A stretch of DNA of 26,093 nucleotides from an uncultured Clostridia bacterium (lineage in GTDB: Bacteria > Bacillota > Clostridia > Christensenellales > UBA1242): NCBI GenBank assembly GCA_944383945.1, contig CALWRL010000003.1, positions 1 through 26,093 of the forward strand, read 5' to 3'. Positions within the stretch are counted from its first letter, which is position 1. Each line of letters starts with the position of its first letter. The position numbers and the translations under genes are program-made. Under the pieces are notes generated by a model. That model saw only the letters and a list, made by a program, of their open reading frames with translations. It did not search any database and had not been told where the DNA came from. Of this stretch, positions 1 to 8,473 are shown piece after piece.

Positions 1-540
1 TCTCAAAACATTATGATCCAGCAAAGGTTAAAAGACCTTGGCTATTATGATGGCGCAATAGATGGAGATTTAAATTGGCAAACAACCGAAGCTATTAAAA
101 AATTTCAGTCTGATTATGGTTTAGCTGTTGACGGAATTGTTGGACCTGAAACAGCAAGACTTTTAGGAGTTAATTTAAATGATCAAGTAAGCAACGATTT
201 ATATCTACTTGCAAAATGTGTTTATGCAGAGGCAAGGGGCGAGCCATATGTTGGAAAAGTTGCTGTTGCCGCAGTTATTTTAAACAGAGTTGAACACCCA
301 GACTTCCCAAACACAATTTATGGCGTTGTTTATCAACCTTGGGCATTCACTGCTGTTTTTGACGGACAAATTGATTTAGAACCAGACGAAACAGCTTATC
401 AAGCAGCACAAGATGCACTAAACGGTTGGGACCCAACTTATGGTTGCATTTACTACTATAATCCAGAAACAGCAACTAGCCAATGGATATTCTCTCGAGA
501 AGTTGTTGTTACAATTGGAAAGCATAACTTTGCAATATAA
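1..540 (+). CDS. sleB: Spore cortex-lytic enzyme SleB (5'-truncated by window edge)
   Basis: Lytic transglycosylase-type enzyme that degrades spore cortex peptidoglycan during germination. Numbering from the Met codon at 13, a peptidoglycan-binding repeat covers about residues 1-51 (GYYDGAIDG, FQSDYGLAVDGIVG) and a cell-wall hydrolase (Hydrolase_2) domain about 63-171. The motif YAEARGE holds the expected catalytic glutamate at residue 73, and the end (IGKHNF) is typical. The frame is open back to base 1 (Ser-Gln-Asn-Ile before the Met), the binding repeat lacks its first turn and no signal peptide is seen, so the true start lies upstream and Met13 is probably internal. ypeB follows 18 bp downstream, the classic sleB-ypeB pair. 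Its promoter is outside the window. Family assignment is firm; calling it SleB rather than the related CwlJ rests on the binding domain and the ypeB neighbour. Confidence 0.93.
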   Translation, partial: SQNIMIQQRLKDLGYYDGAIDGDLNWQTTEAIKKFQSDYGLAVDGIVGPETARLLGVNLNDQVSNDLYLLAKCVYAEARGEPYVGKVAVAAVILNRVEHPDFPNTIYGVVYQPWAFTAVFDGQIDLEPDETAYQAAQDALNGWDPTYGCIYYYNPETATSQWIFSREVVVTIGKHNFAI

Positions 541-558
541 TTTTAAAGGAGCAAAACT

Positions 559-1917
559 ATGAAAGATTTAAGAAAAGAAAAAGCAAACATAAGCAAAGCA
601 AGTTTAATAACATTAGTTGTTTTTATTGTTGTTTTGGCAATAATGATGACGGTTTTTTGTGTGTTATATGCAATAAACAAGTATTCGTATGAAAATTCTG
701 CATTAAGTTTAGAAAACATTTATCAAAGGTCGTTTTTCGATTTAGTAGACAATGTTAACAATGCTGAAGTTAAATTAAGCAAATTAATTAACTCCAATGG
801 CGGAGTTTATTCTCAAAAACTATTAAATGAAATTCATGAAAATGCAAACGATGCACAAAATGATCTTTCTTATCTACCAATTTCCTTGAACGGAATACCT
901 GAAACAACAAAGTTTATAAATCAATTAAGCGGTTTCACAAGCGTTCTATCAACAGACAATGAAAATGCTTTTTCAAAAGAAAATTTAAAATCGTTGAACG
1001 AATTGTATAACACAATTTCCGAAATAAAATACAAGTTAAACGAAGTTTCAATGGACATTATGAAAGGCTACAATATTTCTAAACATTCGGACATAAAAGA
1101 AAATGTTGACTACACAAACTTTACTTCTAAAATTCAAAACATAAAAACATTTGATGAAGATTATCCAACAATGATTTATGACGGACCATTTTCCGATTCA
1201 GTTGTAAATAAAAAAATAAAAGGATTAAACTACCCTGAAATAAACAAAGACCAAGCTCTTGAAATAGCTTCTAAAATATTTGAAAACGCAAAAAGTGTTG
1301 ATTATATTAGTGAAACAAATGGAAAATTTAAAACCTTTGATTTCAAAATAATAAAAGATAAATCTGAATATTATGCTCAAATAACAAAAAATGGCGGAAA
1401 ACTTTTAACTTTAAGCTCTTTCTCTAATAGAAAAGAAAGAAACATATCAAACTCACAAGCAATTGAAATAGCATTAAATTTTGCTAAACAACAAGGGCTA
1501 GAGAACATGGAGTGCGTTTGGAGCGATCTTGTTGGAAACGACACATATCTTAACCTAGCACCAGTTGTTAACAACATTGTCTATTATCCAGATTTAATAA
1601 AGGTTAAAGTAGATTTAGGAACAGGAGAAATTTTAGGTTGGGAAGCAACTTCTTACTACACTAACCATGTTGAAAGAGAAATAAAATCTCCAACCGTAAC
1701 AAAAGACTCAGTTAAAAACAAAATTTCAGATACTTTTAAAATTCTTTCTTCGCGTTTAACTTTAAGTCCTTTGGAATACAACCGAGAAGTGTTAACATAC
1801 GAGTTTAAATGCACAAAAAAAGGAGCAACATATTATTTCTATTACAACGCTTATGACGGCAACTTAGAAAATATTTTAAAAGTTATTGAAACAGAAAATG
1901 GAAATCTCTTAATGTAA
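559..1917 (+). CDS. ypeB: Germination protein YpeB
   Basis: Membrane-anchored spore protein which, in Bacillus, is needed for SleB to be assembled and stabilised in the dormant spore. The 452-residue product has one N-terminal membrane segment (about 15-39), then a long helical region. It carries the hallmark YPTMIYDGPFSDS at about 202-214 and C-terminal PepSY-type modules (about 225-440, e.g. ALEIASKIF, AIEIALNFAKQQG and VDLGTGEILGWEA). Length matches the family (about 450). The start is supported by AAAGGA at 545-550, 8 bp before the ATG. It lies 18 bp after sleB, presumably in one transcript, and is followed by a strong hairpin terminator. Nothing is broken or missing. Confidence 0.95.
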   Translation: MKDLRKEKANISKASLITLVVFIVVLAIMMTVFCVLYAINKYSYENSALSLENIYQRSFFDLVDNVNNAEVKLSKLINSNGGVYSQKLLNEIHENANDAQNDLSYLPISLNGIPETTKFINQLSGFTSVLSTDNENAFSKENLKSLNELYNTISEIKYKLNEVSMDIMKGYNISKHSDIKENVDYTNFTSKIQNIKTFDEDYPTMIYDGPFSDSVVNKKIKGLNYPEINKDQALEIASKIFENAKSVDYISETNGKFKTFDFKIIKDKSEYYAQITKNGGKLLTLSSFSNRKERNISNSQAIEIALNFAKQQGLENMECVWSDLVGNDTYLNLAPVVNNIVYYPDLIKVKVDLGTGEILGWEATSYYTNHVEREIKSPTVTKDSVKNKISDTFKILSSRLTLSPLEYNREVLTYEFKCTKKGATYYFYYNAYDGNLENILKVIETENGNLLM

Positions 1918-1960
1918 TCCTTTTAATAAAAAAATATTAATAATAACTAAAATTAAAATA

Positions 1961-1997
1961 AAAACATTAACAATATTTAATTTGTTAATGTTTTTTT
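1961..1997. terminator. Rho-independent terminator after ypeB (probably bidirectional)
   Basis: A perfect 13-bp stem (1961-1973 with 1982-1994) has an 8-nt loop and runs into T7 at 1991-1997 on the plus strand. On the minus strand the stem is followed by TTTTTATTTT, so it could also stop transcripts arriving from gerC. It sits 43 bp after the ypeB stop, between convergent operons. Confidence 0.85.
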
Positions 1998-2096
1998 AAT
2001 AATTTTTTATTTTTATTAATTTTAATATTTTTCCTGTTTTTATTATTAATTATTTGTTAATTATTTTATTGATTATTTTACTGATTATTTTAATTA

Positions 2097-2119
2097 AAAT
2101 TGGTTTTAATAACCAATTT
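2097..2119 (-). terminator. Candidate terminator after gerC
   Basis: A 9-bp perfect stem (AAATTGGTT / AACCAATTT) with a 5-nt loop lies 39 bp downstream of the gerC stop. The U-tract on the minus strand is short (TTTT), so it may be weak, with the ypeB hairpin beyond acting as backup. The rest of 1998-2157 is AT-rich sequence with no gene visible. Confidence 0.45.
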
Positions 2120-2157
2120 CATATAAATTTTTTATTTATTAAAATAATATTAAATTG

Positions 2158-3387
2158 CTAATTTATTTCTGATTTAACAACAACTTTAAAAACAATTTCT
2201 GACAAATAGTCTTCTTTATTTTCTAAGGTGTTTAAAAATTGTTTAAATTGTTTTGTTTTAGAAGCGTAAAATTTTTCATATACTTTGTTAACATCTAAAT
2301 TAAGTGTTTTAAATTTTTCCAAAATTTGTTCAACTTCAGTTCTTATTTTATTATTAATAGCTTCTTTAAGTTTTCCTGTTGGCTCGATTGAAGCAAACAA
2401 TGAAATGTCGCTATCTGTATTTTTTTGATTTGCTTCCATTAATATTAAAGTTGGATTAATGGTTAATGTGCAAACTGGAATATTGTTTTCAAACGATAAA
2501 TCATAGTTAACATCATTGCTTTTTACTGTGAATGTGAGCATAGCATTTTCAAATTTTTCATCTGAAAAATTTTCTATTATTAAAATATCTGAAAATTTAG
2601 ATTTTCTGGTCCACTTATAAAAATCCGCTTCTTCTTCCTCTAACAAAAGAGCCTTTTTCCCGGATTTTAAAACTAAAATTTTTCCGCTGTTTAAAATTTT
2701 CTTTTCTTTTTCTCCCTCTGTTCCACCTGCCCCACTCGATTCTTCATTGCCGCTTGGTTGTCCTTCAGCCGAAAGCCCCTCGGTTTCGCTTATTTCCATA
2801 ACACTTAAAAGTGAACACTTACTTTTTGAATACGCTGAATCATAAATGCTTTCTATATTAGATTGGCCATGCAATATTTTTTCTTCATCATAATCTGCAA
2901 CATCTGCAACCCTAATTCCACTAGACAAAGCTAAACTATTTGTAAGCTTTATCATTTCTTTTGTTGAATCAGGAACATAAACAACAAAAGTGTTGTTGCC
3001 AAGACTGTAATCTCTAACTAAAAAGTCCATAGATTCAACAAGCCCTTGTTTGCACAACTCATCATTAACAAAAACAATTCCCGTGTGAGCAAGCCCAACA
3101 TCTTTGCCCGTTTCCTTTGTTGCAGATGCAATTGCTTCATACAAAGTTTTTCCTTTTCCCTCAACTATTTTATAGTTTTCTGTAAACGATTGACTTGCTT
3201 TTGGCAAAAATGCTATTGCAGATATTTCATATTCTTCGTCAACTTTATCTATTCCCAAAGCGCGAACTATAAGTTTAGATTCCGACTGTGGTTTTGCAAC
3301 AATCGCGCTTGGCAAAAAAACTAAACAAATTATTATAATTAACAAATAAATTGGATGATTATTAATTAAATTATTAATTTTCTTCAT
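2158..3387 (-). CDS. gerC: Ger(x)C-family germinant receptor C subunit
   Basis: C subunit of a GerA-type nutrient germinant receptor, normally an outer-leaflet lipoprotein of the spore inner membrane. The 409-residue protein has an N-terminal hydrophobic segment (about 12-31), the family N-terminal region (LIVRALGIDK at about 39-48, then a GHTG-like AHTGIVFVND) and the C-terminal Spore_GerAC domain (about 255-405). A Gly/Ser/Glu-rich linker at about 205-230 separates the two. Unusually there is no lipobox: the only Cys in the leader follows four Ile residues and is followed by more hydrophobic sequence, and the leader ends in IVA-K, resembling a signal peptidase I site. The ATG has AAAGGAG 6 bp upstream and overlaps the end of gerB by 14 bp. 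Last gene of the operon. Confidence 0.87.
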   Translation of the reverse strand: MKKINNLINNHPIYLLIIIICLVFLPSAIVAKPQSESKLIVRALGIDKVDEEYEISAIAFLPKASQSFTENYKIVEGKGKTLYEAIASATKETGKDVGLAHTGIVFVNDELCKQGLVESMDFLVRDYSLGNNTFVVYVPDSTKEMIKLTNSLALSSGIRVADVADYDEEKILHGQSNIESIYDSAYSKSKCSLLSVMEISETEGLSAEGQPSGNEESSGAGGTEGEKEKKILNSGKILVLKSGKKALLLEEEEADFYKWTRKSKFSDILIIENFSDEKFENAMLTFTVKSNDVNYDLSFENNIPVCTLTINPTLILMEANQKNTDSDISLFASIEPTGKLKEAINNKIRTEVEQILEKFKTLNLDVNKVYEKFYASKTKQFKQFLNTLENKEDYLSEIVFKVVVKSEIN

Positions 3388-4522
3388 TTTTTTCTCCTTT
3401 TATAATTAATTTGTTAAAGTTTTTATTCTTCTTTTTAATAAGTTCAATAAAAAAACAAATTATAGGAATAACTAAAACCACACAACTTATAATTGGAACA
3501 AATAATTCTTGAAAAACAAAAGACGCAGACTGTGGAAATGTTGGAAAAATAATGTATATAAAAATAAGTAATAAAATGTTAGTTATAATTAAATTTAATT
3601 TGTTAATTGAATCACTTATTATTATTTTTTTTGATTCAACAATATAATTTAAACTGTAAGTCATACAATACGTAAACAAGCCACCATGAAAAACAAATAA
3701 AATTAACATAAACGAAACTGCAAACCAATCGAAGTTCCCTAAAACGCTTGGAAATGGAAGATACTGAATAATTTCGGAAATCGCGTGAGGATGCGCCGAT
3801 GCCGTAAATTTGAATATTGAGTAGTTAATTGTGTAAAACGCCATTAGCAAAACCCAGCCAAAAATTAATTTACTAACCAATGTTCTTTTGCTGTTTTTAG
3901 AAAACTTAATTTTTCCCATAAACATTAACATAAAAATATAATTTCCACCTAAAATGCCGAAATAAAATGATGTTTCAAAAATTTTACTTATTGGCGTTTC
4001 AAAAAATGGTCGGATATCTTGAAGTGGTGCCGTTAACAAGGAAATGAAAATAAATATGACCATCATTGTTGCAATGAGTGGATAAAAAAATTCAACAGTT
4101 CTTGCAAAAGAACGACTTTTAAATAAATACAAAGAGCTTGAAGCTGTTAATAAAATAAACAAAAACAAATACATTGGCGCTTCTCTAAAAATTGCCGAGC
4201 TAGCATAGTTAAACCCTCCCCCACATAGTAAAAGCATTTTAAAGAAATAAAATATAAATATTAGTATAAATATAATTTTTGCAAAAAATTTGCCAATTTT
4301 TTTATATAAGAATTCATAGAATGAAATGTCTTGATTCTTTTTTAAAACGTAATATATTAAAAAAAATTCGGCAAAATCAATTGAAGTTATTATGAGCAAA
4401 GATATTATTGCATCTACTCCAATTTCTGCATAAAAAAGCGCTGGCAAAACAGTTAACTTTAAAGATAAAACAGATAGAAAAGCTATTAAACCAAGCTGTC
4501 TTGCGCTAATTGTTTTTGTCAT
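3374..4522 (-). CDS. gerB: Spore germination permease, GerB subunit
   Basis: Integral membrane subunit of a GerA-type germinant receptor, of the spore-permease family related to amino acid/polyamine transporters; in known receptors it binds the nutrient germinant. The 382-residue protein is almost entirely hydrophobic, with about ten predicted membrane segments. It starts with the family signature ISARQLGLIAFLSVLSLKL (about 5-23) followed by LPALFYAEIGVDA. A lysine-rich tail follows the last helix. The start is supported by GAGGA upstream. It overlaps gerA by 17 bp and gerC by 14 bp, which implies translational coupling. The ligand cannot be read from sequence. Length is normal for the family (about 360-380). 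Confidence 0.9.
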   Translation of the reverse strand: MTKTISARQLGLIAFLSVLSLKLTVLPALFYAEIGVDAIISLLIITSIDFAEFFLIYYVLKKNQDISFYEFLYKKIGKFFAKIIFILIFIFYFFKMLLLCGGGFNYASSAIFREAPMYLFLFILLTASSSLYLFKSRSFARTVEFFYPLIATMMVIFIFISLLTAPLQDIRPFFETPISKIFETSFYFGILGGNYIFMLMFMGKIKFSKNSKRTLVSKLIFGWVLLMAFYTINYSIFKFTASAHPHAISEIIQYLPFPSVLGNFDWFAVSFMLILFVFHGGLFTYCMTYSLNYIVESKKIIISDSINKLNLIITNILLLIFIYIIFPTFPQSASFVFQELFVPIISCVVLVIPIICFFIELIKKKNKNFNKLIIKGEKNEEN

Positions 4523-5963
4523 ATTTCATCCTCACTTTGTTTTTGTTTTGCAAGCTTTTTGGTCTTTTTTTCATTGCTAAAATATTTCGCTTTAAAACTC
4601 CATCTTTTAAATCGTCAACAATTCTTGGTGAATAAGGAGCTAAATAAGCAACTCCAAAATTTTCAAGACTATTTAAGTATGCAATTACAAAAATAACTCC
4701 CGCAATTACACCAAAAATTCCAAGGGCGGAGCCCAAAATAATAAAAACAGCTCTAAGCAGATTTATTTGATCAACTTGATCTGGAATTGTGTAAACTGCA
4801 ATAATGCTAATTGCAATAACCATAACTCCAGGCGGAGAAATTAGTCCTGCTTTAACACCTGTGTCACCCAAAATTAAAGCGCCAACAACGCTTGTTGCAA
4901 GCCCAAGATATCTTGGAAGTCTTAAACTAACCTCATATAAAATTTCAAATAAAACCAAAATAAAAACAATTTCCAAAAAAGGTGTTAATGGAATCGGAAC
5001 TGTTGCATTTGCAATTGTTATTAAAAAGTTGATGGGAACAATATTATAGTGATAAAGCCTTAAAGAAATATAAGTGCCTGGAACTAAAACAGCAAAAAAC
5101 AAGCCTAAAAGTCTAATGACTCTTACATAGGCAGCATAGTTGCTTAATGAATAATAGTCATTACTGTTTTGAAGATCTTCTATATAAATAAAAGGAACTG
5201 TTAAAACAATTGGAGTGTTATCAACTAAAATTGCAATTCTTCCTTCTAACATTTTTGCTGAAATAACATCTGGCTTCTCACTGCTTCCAACCTGCTTAAA
5301 TATTGAAGATGGTTTATTTTGCAAAAAAGAAATCAAATAGTAGGAATCTATTATTCCGTCAATATTTATTTGTGAAAGTTTTGTTTCAAGCTGTTTAACT
5401 ATATTTTTATTTGCTATTTCTTTAAGGTAGCAAATTGCAATTTTTGTTTGTGAATATTTACCTATTTTAATCTCTTTAATTGTTATTTTCTCACTTGTAA
5501 ATCTTTTCCTAATTAATGTAATATTAGTTTTTATGTCTTCCACAAAACCTTCTCTTGGCCCTTTTATAACAGCAGATGTTGGTGGCTCTGCAGGAAGCCT
5601 AATTGGATACTTAACTATATCAATAGATAAAATTTCATTTTCACCGCTTAAAAAAAGCAAAACCTTATTTGATGCCAATTCTTTTAACGCCTGTGATTTT
5701 TCAACCTTTTTTATATCAATTGCTTTTAAAACTTCATTCAAAAGGGTGTCTATTGTAAAGTTTTTTCTAGATGAAATTTTGCTTTGTTTGCTTCCATAAT
5801 CAACTATTGGATTTAATATTCCATTAACAAAAAGATCTTCGTTGATCATGCTTTTTATGTAAATTATGTTAATATTTTTATTACCGCATGTCATTTCTTT
5901 AACAGCTAAATCCATGCTGTTATTTAGTTGATTTTTTAACTTTTCAACCTCTTTAAACACCAT
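4506..5963 (-). CDS. gerA: Spore germination protein, GerA subunit
   Basis: A subunit of a GerA-type receptor, which in Bacillus forms a ligand-gated ion channel in the spore inner membrane. The 485-residue protein has a soluble N-terminal half with KGPREGFVEDIKTN (about 134-147) and EGRIAILVDNTPIVLTVP (about 240-257). The C-terminal membrane half carries LRLPRYLG, VVGALILGDTGVKAGLISPP (about 359-378) and a basic tail. I chose the ATG at 5963; the in-frame TTG at 5966 directly abuts it. Neither start has a Shine-Dalgarno sequence, unlike almost every other gene here. A sigma-G-like promoter ends 5 bp before the ATG, so the mRNA may be leaderless. It begins 28 bp after glmS. Confidence 0.93.
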   Translation of the reverse strand: MVFKEVEKLKNQLNNSMDLAVKEMTCGNKNINIIYIKSMINEDLFVNGILNPIVDYGSKQSKISSRKNFTIDTLLNEVLKAIDIKKVEKSQALKELASNKVLLFLSGENEILSIDIVKYPIRLPAEPPTSAVIKGPREGFVEDIKTNITLIRKRFTSEKITIKEIKIGKYSQTKIAICYLKEIANKNIVKQLETKLSQINIDGIIDSYYLISFLQNKPSSIFKQVGSSEKPDVISAKMLEGRIAILVDNTPIVLTVPFIYIEDLQNSNDYYSLSNYAAYVRVIRLLGLFFAVLVPGTYISLRLYHYNIVPINFLITIANATVPIPLTPFLEIVFILVLFEILYEVSLRLPRYLGLATSVVGALILGDTGVKAGLISPPGVMVIAISIIAVYTIPDQVDQINLLRAVFIILGSALGIFGVIAGVIFVIAYLNSLENFGVAYLAPYSPRIVDDLKDGVLKRNILAMKKRPKSLQNKNKVRMKYDKNN

Positions 5964-5968
5964 CAATT

Positions 5969-5998
5969 TAGTATTAGAAATAAAATCTTATTTATTCA
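5969..5998 (-). promoter_or_regulatory. Sigma-G-like (forespore) promoter for gerABC
   Basis: On the minus strand TGAATA (5993-5998) is followed after exactly 17 bp by AATACTA (5969-5975). The known sigma-G consensus is roughly TGMATA-N17/18-CATAMTA, so only the first base of the -10 differs. GerA-type operons are sigma-G dependent in Bacillus. The -35 element overlaps the glmS stop codon. Transcription would start at or next to the gerA ATG, matching the absence of a ribosome binding site. This is a motif match only. Confidence 0.6.
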
Positions 5999-7764
5999 AC
6001 CGTAACACTTTTTGCTAGGTTTTTTGGCATATCGGGATTTAACCCTTTTGATAAACTAAAATTATATGCAAAAAGTTGCAAAGGTAAAATTGAAAACAAA
6101 GGCATTATATCTTCATTCGCTTTTGGCAATTTAAACAAATTTTCATTTTTAATTTCATTATCGAATTGGCTAAGAACAATAACTTTTGCACCTCTTGCCC
6201 TAACCTCGTGAACCGCATTAAGCGTTTTTTCTAGAACAGACTTTTGGGTTATTATGGCAACAACCAACGAATTATCATCAACCAAAGATAGCGTTCCATG
6301 TTTTAGTTCTCCAGCAGGATAACCCTCGCTGTGAACATAAGCTATTTCTTTTAGTTTTAATGATGCTTCTTGAGCACTTGCAGAATCGCACAACCTCCCA
6401 ATGAAAAAGAATTTTTGCATTTTTTCAAACGATTTGAAAAAATTATAATCATATAAATCTATAATTGTTTTTGCCACTTGGCCAATGTTTTTAGATATTC
6501 GTTTATTTATTGTTTTGTAAGCAAGCAAATACAAAGCTAAAATTTGAGTTATATAACTTTTTGTTGCTGCAACTGCAACTTCTGTTCCAGCATGGGTTAA
6601 AATAACATAGTCACACATTCTTGTTATTGTTGAAGAACAAACATTTGTTATTACAGCTGTTTTCGCTCCTTTTTTCTTTGCAATTTCAATTGCTGCTAAT
6701 GTGTCGGCAGTTTCTCCGCTTTGGCTTATTGCTATAACCAACTCATTTTCATTTTTTATTTGTGTTTTATACCTATATTCGCTGGCTAATTCAACATTAA
6801 CATTAACACCTAAATATTTTTCGAAAATATATTTCCCATAAAGTCCTGCATGATATGCTGTTCCGCAACCCACAATTGTTATTTGCGAAAATGAAGGCAT
6901 TTGAGAAATTAATTTTTTAAAATCTTTATTTTTTATTCTTTTTTTTGTTTCACAAATTGCAAACGGAATTTCATTAATTTCTTTAATCATTTTATGTTTA
7001 TAATTATTATTTAAATTAATTATTTCGCATTGTTTTTTTATTTCTTTTAATTTAATTTTTTTAAGATTTTTATCATATATTTTTATATTATTTTCAGAGA
7101 TTTCTGCAATATTAAAATCATTTAAATTAAAATATTTAAATTTGCTTTTTTCATCACCATTAATTGCATTAATATCACTTGCAACAATGCTTTCTTTATT
7201 ATTTGTTGCTAATATTAATGGACTTTTATTTTTAAATACAAACATTTTTTTGGGGTTATTTTTGCATAATAAAATAACCGCCCAAGAGCCTTTCATCTTT
7301 TCTGTTGCTTTTTTTATAGAAAATAATATTTTTTTATCATTTTCCATTGAATTATTTGAAAAATTTTTATATATTTTTTCAATTAATTTTACTATAATTT
7401 CCGAATCTGTTTCGGAATATGTTTTTTCGTTAATTTCGTTTTTTAATTCTTCAAAATTTTCTATTATTCCATTATGGACTAAAACAAAATTTTCACTAAA
7501 ATGTGGGTGGCAATTTTCTATGGTTGTTTTGCCATGAGTTGCCCATCTTGTGTGGGCTATTGATAATCTTGAAAATACTTTTTCATTTACTTGGTTTTTT
7601 AAATTTTCAACATTACCAAGTGCTTTAACAATTTCTATTTTGTTTTTGCCATTTATGTAAGCAATTCCAGCAGAATCATATCCTCTGTACTCTAATTTTT
7701 GCAACCCCGCTATAGCACTAGCAACAGCATTTTTCGTTCCCACACATCCGTATATTCCACACAT
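5992..7764 (-). CDS. glmS: Glutamine--fructose-6-phosphate aminotransferase (isomerizing)
   Basis: Cytoplasmic enzyme making glucosamine-6-phosphate from fructose-6-phosphate and glutamine, the first committed step to UDP-GlcNAc for peptidoglycan. The N-terminal glutaminase domain begins MCGIYGCVG, with the catalytic Cys2 after Met removal; RGYDSAGIAY and AHTRWATHGKTT follow. Two SIS sugar-isomerase domains occupy about 280-410 (GCGTAYHAGLYGKY, ISQSGETADTLAA) and 445-580 (SEGYPAGELKHGT). The protein ends in the family signature NLAKSVTVE. Length 590 is slightly short (usual about 600-610), mostly in the loops of the glutaminase half. AGGAG lies 5 bp before the ATG. It is preceded by a terminator, so it probably has its own promoter. 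There is no room for a glmS ribozyme. Confidence 0.96.
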   Translation of the reverse strand: MCGIYGCVGTKNAVASAIAGLQKLEYRGYDSAGIAYINGKNKIEIVKALGNVENLKNQVNEKVFSRLSIAHTRWATHGKTTIENCHPHFSENFVLVHNGIIENFEELKNEINEKTYSETDSEIIVKLIEKIYKNFSNNSMENDKKILFSIKKATEKMKGSWAVILLCKNNPKKMFVFKNKSPLILATNNKESIVASDINAINGDEKSKFKYFNLNDFNIAEISENNIKIYDKNLKKIKLKEIKKQCEIINLNNNYKHKMIKEINEIPFAICETKKRIKNKDFKKLISQMPSFSQITIVGCGTAYHAGLYGKYIFEKYLGVNVNVELASEYRYKTQIKNENELVIAISQSGETADTLAAIEIAKKKGAKTAVITNVCSSTITRMCDYVILTHAGTEVAVAATKSYITQILALYLLAYKTINKRISKNIGQVAKTIIDLYDYNFFKSFEKMQKFFFIGRLCDSASAQEASLKLKEIAYVHSEGYPAGELKHGTLSLVDDNSLVVAIITQKSVLEKTLNAVHEVRARGAKVIVLSQFDNEIKNENLFKLPKANEDIMPLFSILPLQLFAYNFSLSKGLNPDMPKNLAKSVTVE

Positions 7765-7783
7765 AAATTCTCCTAGGTTATAT

Positions 7784-7811
7784 TTTATATAGTATGAAGA
7801 ATTTATTTGAA
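7784..7811 (-). promoter_or_regulatory. Possible sigma-A promoter for glmS
   Basis: TTCAAA (7806-7811) and TATAAA (7784-7789) are separated by 16 bp on the minus strand, in the short gap between the upstream terminator and glmS. The -35 is a weak match (4 of 6), but a promoter is expected here because of the terminator. Confidence 0.4.
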
Positions 7812-7820
7812 ATGGTTACA

Positions 7821-7845
7821 AAAAAAATGGCGCTTACGCCATTTT
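7821..7845 (-). terminator. Terminator of the secA-MBL transcript
   Basis: A 9-bp stem AAAATGGCG / CGCCATTTT (7824-7832 with 7837-7845) has a 4-nt loop and is followed on the minus strand by T7. It begins 5 bp after the stop codon of the metallo-hydrolase and separates it from glmS. Confidence 0.85.
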
Positions 7846-7850
7846 AAATT

Positions 7851-8471
7851 TTATAGTTGTTGCAAATTATTTATTTCAATCTGCAACATCGTTAATTCGC
7901 CATGCCCTGGGAATATTACCGTTTTTTCTGGTAAATTTAAGATTTTTTTAATTGATTCTTTCATTTCTTTTGGGCTTCCCGTTGGTAAATCACACCTTCC
8001 AATTCCGTTATTAAAAATTGTGTCGCCACTGAAAAGCAAAGTTTCATCTTTAACGCAAGCAAGATAACAAACGCTACAATTTGTGTGGCCAGGAGTTGCC
8101 AAAACTTTAAATTTAAGATCATTACCAAAATCTAAAACATCTTGGTCTTTTATATAAATTAATTTATATGGAGTTAAATCTACCTTTGGGTTTCTATCAG
8201 CATAAAAGGCTTTTTCTTTTGTATTTATTTTTTCATTTGCTTGTTCGGTTAAATATATTGGGCATTTAAATTCTTCGGCAAATTTTTCTATGTTTATGTA
8301 ATGGTCCCAATGCCCATGAGTTAACAATATTGCAACAAATTCTTTATCTTTGACTAATTCTTTAACAGAATTTAAGTTTGCACTTGCCTCAATTAAAACA
8401 ACTTTCCCATTACTTTCTAAAATATAATTGTTTGTTTCTAAAAGAGTTCCTGTTAAAACATTAACTTCCAT
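7851..8471 (-). CDS. Metallo-beta-lactamase-fold hydrolase (glyoxalase II-like)
   Basis: Small cytoplasmic metallo-hydrolase of the YcbL/glyoxalase II-like group; the substrate is unknown. From the ATG at 8471 the protein has 206 residues. The metal ligands are all present: THGHWDH (His52, His54, Asp56, His57), TPGHTN (His129), FSGDTIF (Asp150) and FPGHGE (His190). The C-terminal substrate-recognition helices of true hydroxyacylglutathione hydrolases are missing, so it is not a classical GloB. An in-frame TTG at 8489 would add six residues, but it overlaps secA and precedes the GGGAG that serves this ATG 9 bp downstream. The start lies 2 bp after the secA stop, so translation is probably coupled. 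No functional link to SecA is known. Confidence 0.88.
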   Translation of the reverse strand: MEVNVLTGTLLETNNYILESNGKVVLIEASANLNSVKELVKDKEFVAILLTHGHWDHYINIEKFAEEFKCPIYLTEQANEKINTKEKAFYADRNPKVDLTPYKLIYIKDQDVLDFGNDLKFKVLATPGHTNCSVCYLACVKDETLLFSGDTIFNNGIGRCDLPTGSPKEMKESIKKILNLPEKTVIFPGHGELTMLQIEINNLQQL

Positions 8472-8473
8472 TG

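Noticed and set aside
2000..2157. Short near-repeats of TGATTATTTTA in the convergent gap
   Set aside because: Low-complexity AT-rich sequence; no regular spacing as in a CRISPR array or satellite.
5964..5966. TTG start for gerA
   Set aside because: It lies directly before an ATG, has no ribosome binding site of its own and adds one residue only.
7765..7823. Possible glmS ribozyme upstream of glmS
   Set aside because: The gap between the upstream terminator and the start codon is about 60 bp, too short, and I see none of the expected paired core.
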